A stretch of DNA of 64,000 nt from an uncultured Acidobacteriia bacterium. GTDB lineage: Bacteria > Acidobacteriota > Terriglobia > Bryobacterales > Bryobacteraceae. The notes beneath the pieces are model-generated. The model was not told the origin of the DNA, did no database searches, and saw only the letters and a program-made list of their open reading frames with translations. Below are positions 10,401 to 18,728 of this stretch, piece by piece (within the stretch, counting starts at the first letter, position 1; the number at the start of each line of letters is the position of its first letter). The stretch lies in the NCBI GenBank assembly GCA_903875575.1, contig CAIQWJ010000005.1, forward strand, positions 123,914 to 187,913, in the 5' to 3' direction. The position numbers were made by a program, and so were the translations under genes.

Positions 10401-11522
10401 GATCTCGCCCTGATATTCCACGCCCACGTGGTAGGAGCCGTCTTTCGCAATCGTCACGGTCGCGTTGGTCTTATTCGCCTTGGCCGCGTCAACCTTCGTC
10501 GCGTCCAGTGCCGTCTTCGTGCCTTCTTCGAAAACCAGTTGCCCGCCGCTCAGAGGACGATCCGTCTCAATCTCCAGGTGCGCCGTGGTGCCTTCGACAG
10601 CGCGCAGATCGCCGCCCGGATCTTCCGTATTGGACGGAATGCCGGACCAGCCCGGATAGTTGTAGGTCACCTTGATGTTCTTCACACCCGGCAGATCCAC
10701 CGTATGCAGTTTGAAAGACGACGACTTGATGCCGCCCGCTTCCACGTAGTAATCCACATCTTCCGGCAGGCCCACAAACGTAAAGCCAAAACCCGCCCCG
10801 CCGTTCTCCGTCTGCATGGGAGCTTCTTCCCACTTGCCGGAACTGGCATAGCGCGCCCACAGGCTGGCCTTCGAGGCCGTGAAACCGGCCAGATGCGCGG
10901 TCACTGGCATATCGGAACGCCGGCGAACCGTTTTCGAACCAGGGTCCACCGTGACGCTGTAAACGCCGGTAGTTGCCGCGTTGTGCGGCAGGCTGCCCCA
11001 AAGAACTTGTGTGCCGTAGCCGAAGACGCCCGGTCCCCAGAACATCAGCCAGGCCAGCACGCCCAGTGCGGTGGCGCCCAGTGCGGCGAAACCGAACAGG
11101 CGGCGCGATTCCACCACAACTTCCGGCTGCACATCGCGCGTCATATTCAGCGCGTCTTCGGCTAAGAGGGGGAGGAACGGATCGTTCGGCATGTCCCGCT
11201 GTTTTTCGGTGAACGTGAGCAAGCGCTGGTCGAAACCGGGGTTCTTGCGCTCCACTTCATTGGCTGCGCGACGACGATTCATGCGCAGCAGCGGCACAAT
11301 CAGCCCGACCGCGACAACCGCGCCAATCCCGAGGAACAAGAGCACGCGGCTCAGCAGCAAGGAGGTGGGCGTAAACGCCGAGCCCATGAGCGCACCCACG
11401 ATGATCACCGTGAGCAGCAGGGCGACCCCGACGGTGGCCGCGGCCCCCCGCGTCCACGCGAACAGGCGGAGGCGACGCTCCAGCCGATCCAGATATTGTG
11501 CCAGGCCAGCTACGGGATTCAT
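7470..11522 (-). CDS. DUF4175-type giant membrane protein with Gln/Gly low-complexity tracts
   Basis: A 1350-residue protein of the DUF4175 kind found at the end of MoxR/vWA operons. Three N-terminal TM segments (about 27-47, 57-78, 146-168) are followed by beta-rich, Ig-like extracytoplasmic sequence (about 180-500), a 12-residue poly-Gly tract (near 505), a coiled-coil block, a second 13-residue poly-Gly tract (near 645), and long glutamine-rich helices. Two tracts made almost only of Gln and Gly occupy about 751-828 and 1064-1200. The last 130 residues are a conventional helical domain. Last gene of the 20977-7470 operon, 36 bases after the BatA-like gene. Function is unknown; a stalk or scaffold in the envelope is an inference. 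Confidence 0.8.
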   Translation of the reverse strand: MNPVAGLAQYLDRLERRLRLFAWTRGAAATVGVALLLTVIIVGALMGSAFTPTSLLLSRVLLFLGIGAVVAVGLIVPLLRMNRRRAANEVERKNPGFDQRLLTFTEKQRDMPNDPFLPLLAEDALNMTRDVQPEVVVESRRLFGFAALGATALGVLAWLMFWGPGVFGYGTQVLWGSLPHNAATTGVYSVTVDPGSKTVRRRSDMPVTAHLAGFTASKASLWARYASSGKWEEAPMQTENGGAGFGFTFVGLPEDVDYYVEAGGIKSSSFKLHTVDLPGVKNIKVTYNYPGWSGIPSNTEDPGGDLRAVEGTTAHLEIETDRPLSGGQLVFEEGTKTALDATKVDAAKANKTNATVTIAKDGSYHVGVEYQGEIVRISDDYFIEARKVTPPSVHLTKPGKDAKVSPIEEVAVQVSAENEYPLQELSLRYSVNGGPEKSISLLKDNKGAKKIEGSTLLSMEEFKAVPGDIVSLYAVARDGKNTQKTDMMFIQAVPFEFNYTQSQGGGGGGGGGGGGDQQDQQISERQKEIISATFNQLKGDAKAKATAADTAKYLSEVQAKLRDQAKSLSDRTKARQLDDSGAAFTQFVKEMDAAIASMTPASEKLKAQAFQDALQPEQQTLQHLLRAEATFRDIQIQISRGGGGGGGGGGGGGAGRDLANLFDLELDKEQNQFETNSKAAGGGSPQQQAQQKVDDIMKKLEELAKRQTEAARQQQQANPTQLAQQKYQQEMLRREAEQLRQQMEDLKNGQDSKQQGQQGQQQAQSGQQGQQGQQGQQGQQGQQGQQGGQQQAQGGRQGQQGGQQGQQGQQGGQQGQQQQGGQQQSQQLARNGQSGLTQAQTSQLEQSIRQLQQAERDMSNAASSRTPNNGQTAADAQRAADAMRQANQTLQNMQKQATGNQMGDLANKAERLASQQQDLEQQLRKDFAGGQADPKVSEQMANQQAAVKEQYSQLQKDIQSATRAVTGTQPEIAKQLRDAAGHAQQGDIEGRMGTLESYIRRGLGQYAVMGEAPVTQAVNQLRDDLKNAQQAAAAGGKGNEQGQQAQDAINQIQNMRQQMQALQRGQQARAGGQQGQQQGGQRGGQQPGGQQGQQGQGQQGQQGQGQGQQQAGGQQGQGQQGQQGQQGQGQQGQGQQGQGQGQQGQGQGQGQQAGNGQGRQGQQGQGQGQGQGQGQGQGQGQQAGNRQGGGGNPQGGGQIGGNRTGGYDINNIGGQGPMSGGPLNIGDGGAAAQGNAPEIRTPAQAQATYNQVMRQLAQLRPAVAGDPQLAKEYQDLVNRAQGLDPAKWATQDAELAARIGSQTMNQLDQLELLLRRKAEADNSVRSARPSNVTPGYGNAFADYTKKLSKQ

Positions 11523-11558
11523 GAGACTCCTTTTTACAAACTACGCTGCTTCAACACT

Positions 11559-13625
11559 TTACGCGACTTCTTTGCCCACGGCGTCCAGATGCTGGTTCGC
11601 CACCACGGTTTCCGCTATAGCCAGCATCACCAACAAGGCCAGCACCCACCACCAGAGTTCAGACTTCTCTTCGGAATTGCCGGCGGAGGCCGCAGCAGTT
11701 CCCGAAAAAGACCCTGCTCCTGTATTCTTCCACAAATTCACCGTGTCCTGGGTAACCATGGAAAAGTCAGATTCCCGGCGGTCCGGATTGACCGCCGCCA
11801 TCTCTTCCCTGCCATTGGCCCGCCGGATATCGTAGAATCCCTGCGTGGTGAACTGGAAATTCTGGGCTTTCGCCGATTCTGAGAGCGAAAGTAACCGGAC
11901 CATTTCCTGCTTCAGCGGATCTTCATTCGCGCTGGCGGAACCCTTCGGACCCATGATCTCCACGGGGACATTCTTTTCCTTGACCGTTCGCAGGTCAACG
12001 TATGACCCGACCCGATATTGCGTCCGCGCCGCGCCAATGCCGCCCATCTCATGCGTGGTCTGCTCGATGAACGGCAGCCAGACCGGCTGGAGCGGCAGGT
12101 TGTTCGCGACGTTGTCGAGCGAAGAGGCGAACACGATGACGTGACCTTCACCGCTCTTGCGGTCGATCAGCAGCGGCGAACCATCGGACAGCCGCGCCGC
12201 TACGCGCGTGTTGGCGTCCTGCGGCAAGGTTAGTTTGGCCATCTGGAAGAACTCAACGCCGTCCCAGTTCTGGCCGCCGCCGAAGGAGGTGTAGGAGTTA
12301 TCGATATTGCCGACCGTGAGCGCACGGTCGTGATCGAGCGCAAGCGTGCGGATGGCAAGAAGCTGGATACCCGCCGCGGGCAGTTTGCCGCCCGGCACGG
12401 CGTTTTTGCCGAGTGAGATCAGAATGGAACCGCCATCCGATACGTACTTATCCAGAGTGTCCTGCAAACGCTGCGGCAGCGGGCCGGCATCGGACAGGAT
12501 CACGAAAGCGTATTTGGTGAGATTCGCCAGACCGGCAGCCTGCTCGGGCGTCTGGGAATCCACCGTGAAGGCGGGTTCCGTCGCGGCTTCGAGCGCCGTG
12601 CGAACGTAAAGCGGACTTGCCGTATCGTTGGCGGTGTGAACCAGCAGCGCGGGCTTCGGGTCGGAGCGTTCCACGGAAAAGAGCCAGCGGTCGTCGTCGG
12701 CAAAGGCGTCGGCGCTGTCGATGCGGATTTCGCATTTCGTCAGACCGTACGGGGCGTCCAGCGTCAGGAATTCGGCGGTGGTTCTGCCGTTGGCCGGCAC
12801 CTTGACCTGTTTCGTTTCGAGCGTCTTGCCGTTGGCGACAAGAGTTACGGTCCGTGTGGCATCGGGCGTATTGAAACCGGCGATGGTGGCAACCGTGCGA
12901 ACCTTCTTCGTATCGAACACGCGGCGCGGCGCATCCACGCTCTCCACCGTGAAATTCGGGATGGCTTTATCCGCGTAGGAGTGGACGTTGAGTTTCGTGC
13001 CCGCATCCAGGCGCGAATCCGCGAAACTGGCGGGCCAGGACGATTTCTGAAGATCCGTGAAAACTTCCGCGCTGATATCGTTCTTCACGGTTTCCGCCGC
13101 CGAGCGCAGCACGCGGGACAACTCGCTGTAGGAACTGGCGTCATCGCCCGGTTCGATGCCTTCAATGGCACCGCGCAGCGCCTGCTTGTCGCCGGTCATC
13201 TCCGTGATCAGCTTTGCCGGACCGCCGAAAGTCACAATCTGGCCGCGGTCCGCGTCGCCGAGCGACTGCACCGCGTCGATGGCGTCTTTCTTGGCCTTCG
13301 AAAACCGATCGCCCTGCCGCATGCTGAACGAATTGTCGAGCGCGATCACGACGCGTTTGCCGGAAATCGCACTGGTGGCGGAAGACGAACTGAAAAACGG
13401 CCGTGAAAACGCCAGCACCAGCAGCAGCACGAAAAGACAGCGCAGCGCGAACAGCAGCAGATACTTCAGCCGCCGGTGCTTGATGGAACTCTGTGTTCGC
13501 CGCTCAAAAAACATGAGCGAACTGAACGGCATGGGCGTCTGCTTGTACTGCCGCAGAAGGTGAATATAAAGGGGCAGGCCCAGGACGGCCAGACCACCGA
13601 GGAACCATGGCGCGAGGAAGCCCAC
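11559..13625 (-). CDS. BatA-like vWA-domain membrane protein
   Basis: 688 residues. The N-terminus is the double-TM BatA module (about 5-24 and 55-74, F-L-A-P-W-F-L-G-G-L-A opening). A von Willebrand A domain starts near residue 92 with a complete metal-ion-dependent adhesion motif D97-x-S99-x-S101. The rest is a large extracytoplasmic region resembling the glutamine-amidotransferase-like middle of related proteins, and a C-terminal TM anchor lies at about 655-675. MoxR, DUF58 and vWA proteins normally work as an ATPase plus metal-binding partner assembly on the inner membrane. It starts 1 base after the DUF58 gene. Confidence 0.85.
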   Translation of the reverse strand: MGFLAPWFLGGLAVLGLPLYIHLLRQYKQTPMPFSSLMFFERRTQSSIKHRRLKYLLLFALRCLFVLLLVLAFSRPFFSSSSATSAISGKRVVIALDNSFSMRQGDRFSKAKKDAIDAVQSLGDADRGQIVTFGGPAKLITEMTGDKQALRGAIEGIEPGDDASSYSELSRVLRSAAETVKNDISAEVFTDLQKSSWPASFADSRLDAGTKLNVHSYADKAIPNFTVESVDAPRRVFDTKKVRTVATIAGFNTPDATRTVTLVANGKTLETKQVKVPANGRTTAEFLTLDAPYGLTKCEIRIDSADAFADDDRWLFSVERSDPKPALLVHTANDTASPLYVRTALEAATEPAFTVDSQTPEQAAGLANLTKYAFVILSDAGPLPQRLQDTLDKYVSDGGSILISLGKNAVPGGKLPAAGIQLLAIRTLALDHDRALTVGNIDNSYTSFGGGQNWDGVEFFQMAKLTLPQDANTRVAARLSDGSPLLIDRKSGEGHVIVFASSLDNVANNLPLQPVWLPFIEQTTHEMGGIGAARTQYRVGSYVDLRTVKEKNVPVEIMGPKGSASANEDPLKQEMVRLLSLSESAKAQNFQFTTQGFYDIRRANGREEMAAVNPDRRESDFSMVTQDTVNLWKNTGAGSFSGTAAASAGNSEEKSELWWWVLALLVMLAIAETVVANQHLDAVGKEVA

Positions 13626-13626
13626 G

Positions 13627-14514
13627 TTACATCCTCCTCTGGCGGATGGCGAGATAATTCCGCAACCCGGCGTCGAGCGGTTTCGACGTATCCATGAAAA
13701 CGTATTCGAGCCCCGCCTTCGCGGCCTCGTCCGAAAGACCCTTCAGGTGCTGCTCCATTTTCTGTTTGTATTCGGTCTTCGCGTAATCCGGCGTCACTTC
13801 CATGGCGCTGCCATCTTCCACATCCAGCAGCATTACGGGATCTTTAAACTTCGGTGCCAGTTCCTGCGGATCGAGCAGATGGAAGAGCACCACTTCATTG
13901 CCGTGATACCGCAGCGGTTCCACGATTTTGCAGATCTCTTTGGGGTCGCGATAGAAATCCGAAATCACGATCACGATGCCGCGCCTCTTCAGATACTGCT
14001 GAAAATGCCAGAACGGCTTGCCGAAATCGGTGCCCTTCCCTGCCTCCGCGCTTTCAATGGCGTGAAGATTGCGCATCAATTGGCCCTGCCTTGTGGAAGG
14101 CGGCACGTAGTTAATCACTTCTTCGTCGAAAACAATCAGCCCGGTGGCATCGCGTTGCTGCGAGGAAAGATAAGCCAGTGACGCCGCCATGAAACGACCG
14201 TAATCGAGCTTGCTGATCTTGCCCGAGGTAAAGCCCATGGAGGCGCTGGTATCGAGCAGAATCAGGAGTTGTGAATTCGTCTCGCCCCGGAAGCGTTTCA
14301 GGTACACGCGCTCGGTACGCGCGAAAACATTCCAGTCGACGTGGCGGAGATCGTCGCCCTCCACGTACTGGCGATACTCGGCAAACTCCTGACTGAAGCC
14401 GAACGTCGGCGAACGGTGAAGGCCCGCCACGAAACCGTCCACCACCGTCTTCGCCACAAGATCGAGCGAAGAGATGGAGGCCAGCACGTTGGGATCGAGA
14501 AATCGCTGCAGCAT
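13627..14514 (-). CDS. DUF58 domain protein (vWA-like, MoxR partner)
   Basis: 295 residues, soluble. The N-terminal part carries the DUF58 signature around P-T-F-G-F-S-Q-E-F-A-E-Y-R and G-D-D-L-R-H-V-D-W-N-V-F-A-R (about 37-70), followed by a vWA-like fold with an intact D-T-S-A-S metal motif near residue 88. DUF58 proteins are almost always encoded next to MoxR ATPases, as here (61-base gap after MoxR), and are thought to couple ATPase action to membrane vWA proteins. It also directly precedes the BatA-like gene. Confidence 0.9.
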   Translation of the reverse strand: MLQRFLDPNVLASISSLDLVAKTVVDGFVAGLHRSPTFGFSQEFAEYRQYVEGDDLRHVDWNVFARTERVYLKRFRGETNSQLLILLDTSASMGFTSGKISKLDYGRFMAASLAYLSSQQRDATGLIVFDEEVINYVPPSTRQGQLMRNLHAIESAEAGKGTDFGKPFWHFQQYLKRRGIVIVISDFYRDPKEICKIVEPLRYHGNEVVLFHLLDPQELAPKFKDPVMLLDVEDGSAMEVTPDYAKTEYKQKMEQHLKGLSDEAAKAGLEYVFMDTSKPLDAGLRNYLAIRQRRM

Positions 14515-14575
14515 TGGTTTTTTGTCGTCCGCTCAGTGTGCCCGGCCCGAAGGCCAGACCCTCTCGAATTGGTGA

Positions 14576-15592
14576 CTATTCCTTCGGTGCCGGCTTCGCC
14601 TGCAGAATCTGTTTCAACACGTCGTCGGTGGTGACCTTTTCCGATTCCGCATGGAAGTTCAGCAGCACGCGATGGCGCAGGATCGGGATGAAAAGTTCCC
14701 GGACGTCTTCGAAGCTGACATGGAAGCGGCCCTTCATCAGAGCGCGCGCCTTGGCACCGAGTACAAGGAACTGCGCCGCGCGGACGCTGCCGCCGTAGTT
14801 GACGTATTTGCGCACCACATCGGGCGCGGTGGGATCTTTCACACGCGTGGCGCGGACCAGATCGATGGCATAACGCGCTACGGTTTCGGCAATCGGCGTC
14901 ATACGCACGAGTTGCTGGAAGTCGAGAATCTCTTCCGCCGTGGTGATCGGATCGGCCTTGGCCACATGGGTGGTGGTGGTCAGATCGACGACCTTCAGTT
15001 CTTCGTCCGCCGAGAGGTAATCGAGCAGAATATTGAACAGAAAGCGATCCAGCTGGGCTTCCGGCAGCGGATAGGTGCCTTCGAGTTCGATGGGGTTCTG
15101 GGTGGCGAGCACGAAGAACGGCGCAGGCAGCTTGTAATTGTTGCCGCGCACCGTGCAGGCACGTTCCTGCATGGCTTCGAGCAGCGCGGACTGCGTCTTC
15201 GGCGGCGTACGGTTGATTTCGTCGGCCAGCAGCACGTTGGCGAACAGCGGACCGCGCACAAAGGTCCAGGTACGCTTGCCGTGCTCGTCTTCTTCGATGA
15301 TGTCGGTACCGGTGATATCGCTCGGCATAAGGTCAGGAGTGAACTGAATGCGCTTAAACTCCAGGCCAAGCACTTCGGCCATGGTGCGCACCAGCAGCGT
15401 TTTGGCGGTACCCGGCAGACCGGTGATCAGGCAGTGGCCGCCGACGAACAGGCCGATTCGCACCTGTTCCAGCACCTCGTCCTGGCCGACGATGACTTTT
15501 TTCACCTGCCGGACGATTTCGGCGTCCACCTCGCGAAAGCGGGCGACTCTCGACTTCAGTGCATCGGTATCAATCTGTGGAATTGTGGACAT
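14576..15592 (-). CDS. moxR: MoxR-family AAA+ ATPase
   Basis: 338-residue AAA+ ATPase. Walker A is G-L-P-G-T-A-K-T at 58-65, Walker B L-L-A-D-E-I-N near 125, and the sensor region is A-T-Q-N-P-I-E-L-E-G-T-Y-P-L-P-E. MoxR proteins are chaperone-like ATPases acting with vWA partners in metal insertion, complex assembly or stress responses. It follows the peptidase gene by 2 bases and precedes DUF58. The operon supplies at least three vWA-like partners (two membrane vWA proteins and DUF58). Confidence 0.95.
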   Translation of the reverse strand: MSTIPQIDTDALKSRVARFREVDAEIVRQVKKVIVGQDEVLEQVRIGLFVGGHCLITGLPGTAKTLLVRTMAEVLGLEFKRIQFTPDLMPSDITGTDIIEEDEHGKRTWTFVRGPLFANVLLADEINRTPPKTQSALLEAMQERACTVRGNNYKLPAPFFVLATQNPIELEGTYPLPEAQLDRFLFNILLDYLSADEELKVVDLTTTTHVAKADPITTAEEILDFQQLVRMTPIAETVARYAIDLVRATRVKDPTAPDVVRKYVNYGGSVRAAQFLVLGAKARALMKGRFHVSFEDVRELFIPILRHRVLLNFHAESEKVTTDDVLKQILQAKPAPKE

Positions 15593-15594
15593 GG

Positions 15595-17817
15595 TTATTT
15601 GCCGTCGCCGCTCACATCGAGCAGCAGCTTTTGGGCCGGCCTGAATTCAGGCGCGGTTTCGAGCGCGTTAATGGCTTCCTCTCTGGCTTTATCTTTTTGA
15701 CCATCGGCCTGATAGGCCTTTGCAAGATTATAGTGACTGCCGGCTTTATCGCCGGGGTTCAACGCGAGCAACACCTGGAATTCGCGCACGGCGTCCTTCG
15801 TGTTGCCTGTATCAAGATTCAGATTGCCCAGCTTTTCATGCAGGCCGGCATCGAGCGGGAACACATAGATCATGCGGCTGAGCGCGGCCAGGGCATCCTT
15901 CTTGTTGCCGCCTTCCGAAAGCAGACCCGCGTACTGCTCCATGGCTTCCAGATCGCGTCCGCCGATCTTCGAGTACTTCGCGAATTCGCCCACAGCACAG
16001 GGTTTATCGCTGGCCTTGAGACAAGCCTGCGCCGCCAGCAGATAAGGGCTGCCCGCTTCCACGTAGTCCGGGTAGATCGCTTCGAGAGCACGCGCGCGCT
16101 GCAGCATGTCGGCGGGAATCTTGTCGTCCTTCACCGCGGTATTCAACTCGCGCATCTCTTTCGTCCACGCTTCGAAACCATTCACAGTCTTGCCGGTTTC
16201 TGCCATGAGGTCGGCCAGGAAATCCTTATCGAAGGCTTCCGGTTCCATCTTCAGAACTTCGCGAATCACATCCGGCGTCTGGCGATTACCGGCGAAAGCG
16301 TGGATCATTTCCACCAGTTTCGAATCGCCCCAGCGCTTCACGATGTAGTCGCAAATCTTACCCGCCTGGTAGTACGAAACGATCACCTGTTCGGGATACG
16401 TCGGATGCACGAAACCGCGATCAATGTCTGCAATCGGCAGCAGTTTCTTATCGCGCAACGCCGCGACGATCTGCGGATTCAGCCGGTCGCCCCAATCGGG
16501 CGTGGTAGCGGCTTCTTCATGCACAGCCACACCTTCCGTGAACCAGCGCGGTACACGTTCATTCGTCATCGCAATGGTGTAAACGTGGCTCAATTCGTGC
16601 CACATCACGCTGGCCCAGTGATAGCCTTCCTGCCTGGCGCGGGCCGAGGGGCCATCCATCGCCACTACGTTGTCAAAGGTCACGCCCAGCAGCCCAATAC
16701 CGGCCAGACCCATCACGCGGACGGCGAAATTGGCCGGGTCCGTGTAGACTTCCAGCTGCACGGGCTTCGTCATCTTGTACCCGTACTTCTTTTCGTAGGT
16801 CGCCATGGCGCGCTTCATTTCCACTTCGAAGTAAGGGCGTAAAACCGCCGATTCCTTTTTGTGGAGACGCAGAATGCCGGTCGGAGTGCCGGGTTCGGGC
16901 CAGCGTGTGGTGTCGTAATCCTTGTACGTATCCATCAGGATCAGCGTGTTTGCCGTCACGGCGTCCCGGTAGTCGTTGTTGTACGCGAGTTCCAGTTCCG
17001 CGCGGGCTTCTTCTTCTCTGCCCATGCGCATCAGGTTCACGCCCAACTGCGAATGCGCCCGCCACAGATCCGGATTGGCCGCCACGGCCTTGCGGTAGTA
17101 GGCGATGCCGTCTTCATAACGGCGATTGTTCACCAGCGCGCGCGCAATATCCGCGTAGCCTTCGCCGCGGTTGCCGATCTTCGCTAACCAGGGAGAATTC
17201 GGTCTATCGGCCAGAAGATCGATGGTGGCGTGGATGGCGATGGCTTCGACCGCGGTCGGATCGATGGCCAGAGCCAGATCGGCGGCCTTCGCAGCCTTCT
17301 CCATGTTGCTGTCTTCGAGTGCAATCCGGGCGATGATTTCCTGCGCGTGATAGAGTTTCGGGTCCAGCCCGAGCGCAGCCGTGGCACTCTCTTCGCCGAG
17401 TTTGTCGAAGCTGTCGGCGTAGATTTCAGCCAGTCCGATATAGGCCTTTGCGTTCTTCGGATCGATCTTCAGCGCTTCCTGATAAAGTGACTCGGCGTCG
17501 GCGACGTTGAAACGCGAAATCAAAAGATCGGCGTAGCGAATCCGGTATTCAGCGTTGGTGGCGTCCGACTTGAGCAAAGTTTCGAAAGCTGCACCGACGG
17601 TCTTGTAGTCCTCCGCCGTGCGGGCGTTGCGCCAGAGGCCTTCCACCTGCGCGAGCGTGATGGAAGTACGAACCGGGGCAGTATTCGGTGCGGGCGCAGG
17701 CGCGGCGGCGGGAGGCTTCTTCGCGGGCGGGCGCGGCGCGGCAGGCTGCGTCTGCGCGAGAATGCCCGCAGTCAGACCCAGTCCGCAAACTCCGGCCAGC
17801 AATACCCCGCGCTTCAT
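15595..17817 (-). CDS. Secreted TPR protein with gluzincin (peptidase MA-like) domain
   Basis: 740 residues with an N-terminal signal peptide (cleavage after about residue 21, A-G-I-L-A-Q) and a Pro/Ala-rich linker. TPR repeats lie on both sides (about 60-290 and 560-735). Between them is a zinc peptidase domain with the H-E-L-S-H motif at 407-411 and the third ligand Glu428 in W-F-T-E-G-V-A, as in gluzincins. All catalytic residues appear present. The start overlaps the caspase-like gene by 4 bases. Within a MoxR/vWA operon this suggests periplasmic proteolysis of an envelope substrate; the substrate is unknown. Confidence 0.85.
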   Translation of the reverse strand: MKRGVLLAGVCGLGLTAGILAQTQPAAPRPPAKKPPAAAPAPAPNTAPVRTSITLAQVEGLWRNARTAEDYKTVGAAFETLLKSDATNAEYRIRYADLLISRFNVADAESLYQEALKIDPKNAKAYIGLAEIYADSFDKLGEESATAALGLDPKLYHAQEIIARIALEDSNMEKAAKAADLALAIDPTAVEAIAIHATIDLLADRPNSPWLAKIGNRGEGYADIARALVNNRRYEDGIAYYRKAVAANPDLWRAHSQLGVNLMRMGREEEARAELELAYNNDYRDAVTANTLILMDTYKDYDTTRWPEPGTPTGILRLHKKESAVLRPYFEVEMKRAMATYEKKYGYKMTKPVQLEVYTDPANFAVRVMGLAGIGLLGVTFDNVVAMDGPSARARQEGYHWASVMWHELSHVYTIAMTNERVPRWFTEGVAVHEEAATTPDWGDRLNPQIVAALRDKKLLPIADIDRGFVHPTYPEQVIVSYYQAGKICDYIVKRWGDSKLVEMIHAFAGNRQTPDVIREVLKMEPEAFDKDFLADLMAETGKTVNGFEAWTKEMRELNTAVKDDKIPADMLQRARALEAIYPDYVEAGSPYLLAAQACLKASDKPCAVGEFAKYSKIGGRDLEAMEQYAGLLSEGGNKKDALAALSRMIYVFPLDAGLHEKLGNLNLDTGNTKDAVREFQVLLALNPGDKAGSHYNLAKAYQADGQKDKAREEAINALETAPEFRPAQKLLLDVSGDGK

Positions 17818-18728
17818 TTTTCGATCGCCTCCTGCGTGCGTGCCAGTTGCAGCAACAACGTGGTGAGCTGACGGCGGTAGTCGTCGGAATCCATGAGATC
17901 TTTCTGATACTTCAGAGCGTCAATCTTGTTCTCAATGTCTTCTTTGGTAGCCACCAGCGCGCGCTTCGCGGGATCAGTCACGACCACCGCCGAACCAGAC
18001 CGCACCAGCGTGAACGCGGCCGCGCGCTGTTCGTCGGCCAGCACCGCGTGTTCCGTCGCCAGATGCTTGGAATCGGTAAAGAAAGCCGTCGTCTTGGCTA
18101 CCGCGTACTTGTAAGCTTCCAGCGCCGTAATTGCCTGGTTCTTATCTGTGTCGGCGGCTGGATCGCGCAACGCTTCCACCCAGAAACGCGCGAATACCGT
18201 CGCGTTCTTCTCGGTGCCCGATTTCGTGGCCGTAATAATGACGCGGCCTTCCTTCTTCAGCGCATCCGTCGCGCCACCGCTGGCGCTCGTCATATTGACC
18301 ACCAACTGCCGTCCCGCGGTAATCCTGTTCAGCAGCACCGCGAGTTCCGGCCCGGAAATATCGGGACCCGGCAGATTGAACTTGTACTCGCCGCCGTCAA
18401 ACGTGCCATGGCCAATCATCATCAACACAAAGGCATCGGCGGGTTTCGCAGCAGCAGCGATCTTCGCCAACGAGGCTTCCAGCTTCGCTCGCGTGGCATC
18501 GGCCCCCTTCAGCGTCTCGACGATCTTATCGGTACCCGGAGACGCCTTCAGCATCTTGTCGGTATCGGTGGCCAGCATCTGGAAGCGCTGCTCGTAATCC
18601 GCTTCGCCGCCAAGACCCGCGACAGTCAGAAAGTAGGTGGCACCGAACGCAGTATGAGCCGAGGCCCCCAGCAGCAGGAATGCCGCCGCCGCAAGCCGGG
18701 TGGACCCGAGGGAACAAATATTTCTCAT
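17814..18728 (-). CDS. Secreted caspase-like (C14-fold) protein lacking the catalytic Cys
   Basis: A longer ORF begins at 18809, but the ATG at 18728 overlaps the stop of the upstream vWA gene as ATGA and opens a clear signal peptide (M-R-N-I-C...A-F-G-A, about 29 residues), so this start is preferred: 304 residues. The fold resembles a caspase p20 domain: H107 in M-M-I-G-H-G-T-F matches the catalytic histidine, while the position of the catalytic cysteine in V-V-N-M-T-S-A-S-G-G is Ser148. The protein is therefore probably not a cysteine protease and may be a binding or scaffold homologue. A C-terminal helical tail (about 245-304) follows. Confidence 0.6.
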   Translation of the reverse strand: MRNICSLGSTRLAAAAFLLLGASAHTAFGATYFLTVAGLGGEADYEQRFQMLATDTDKMLKASPGTDKIVETLKGADATRAKLEASLAKIAAAAKPADAFVLMMIGHGTFDGGEYKFNLPGPDISGPELAVLLNRITAGRQLVVNMTSASGGATDALKKEGRVIITATKSGTEKNATVFARFWVEALRDPAADTDKNQAITALEAYKYAVAKTTAFFTDSKHLATEHAVLADEQRAAAFTLVRSGSAVVVTDPAKRALVATKEDIENKIDALKYQKDLMDSDDYRRQLTTLLLQLARTQEAIEK

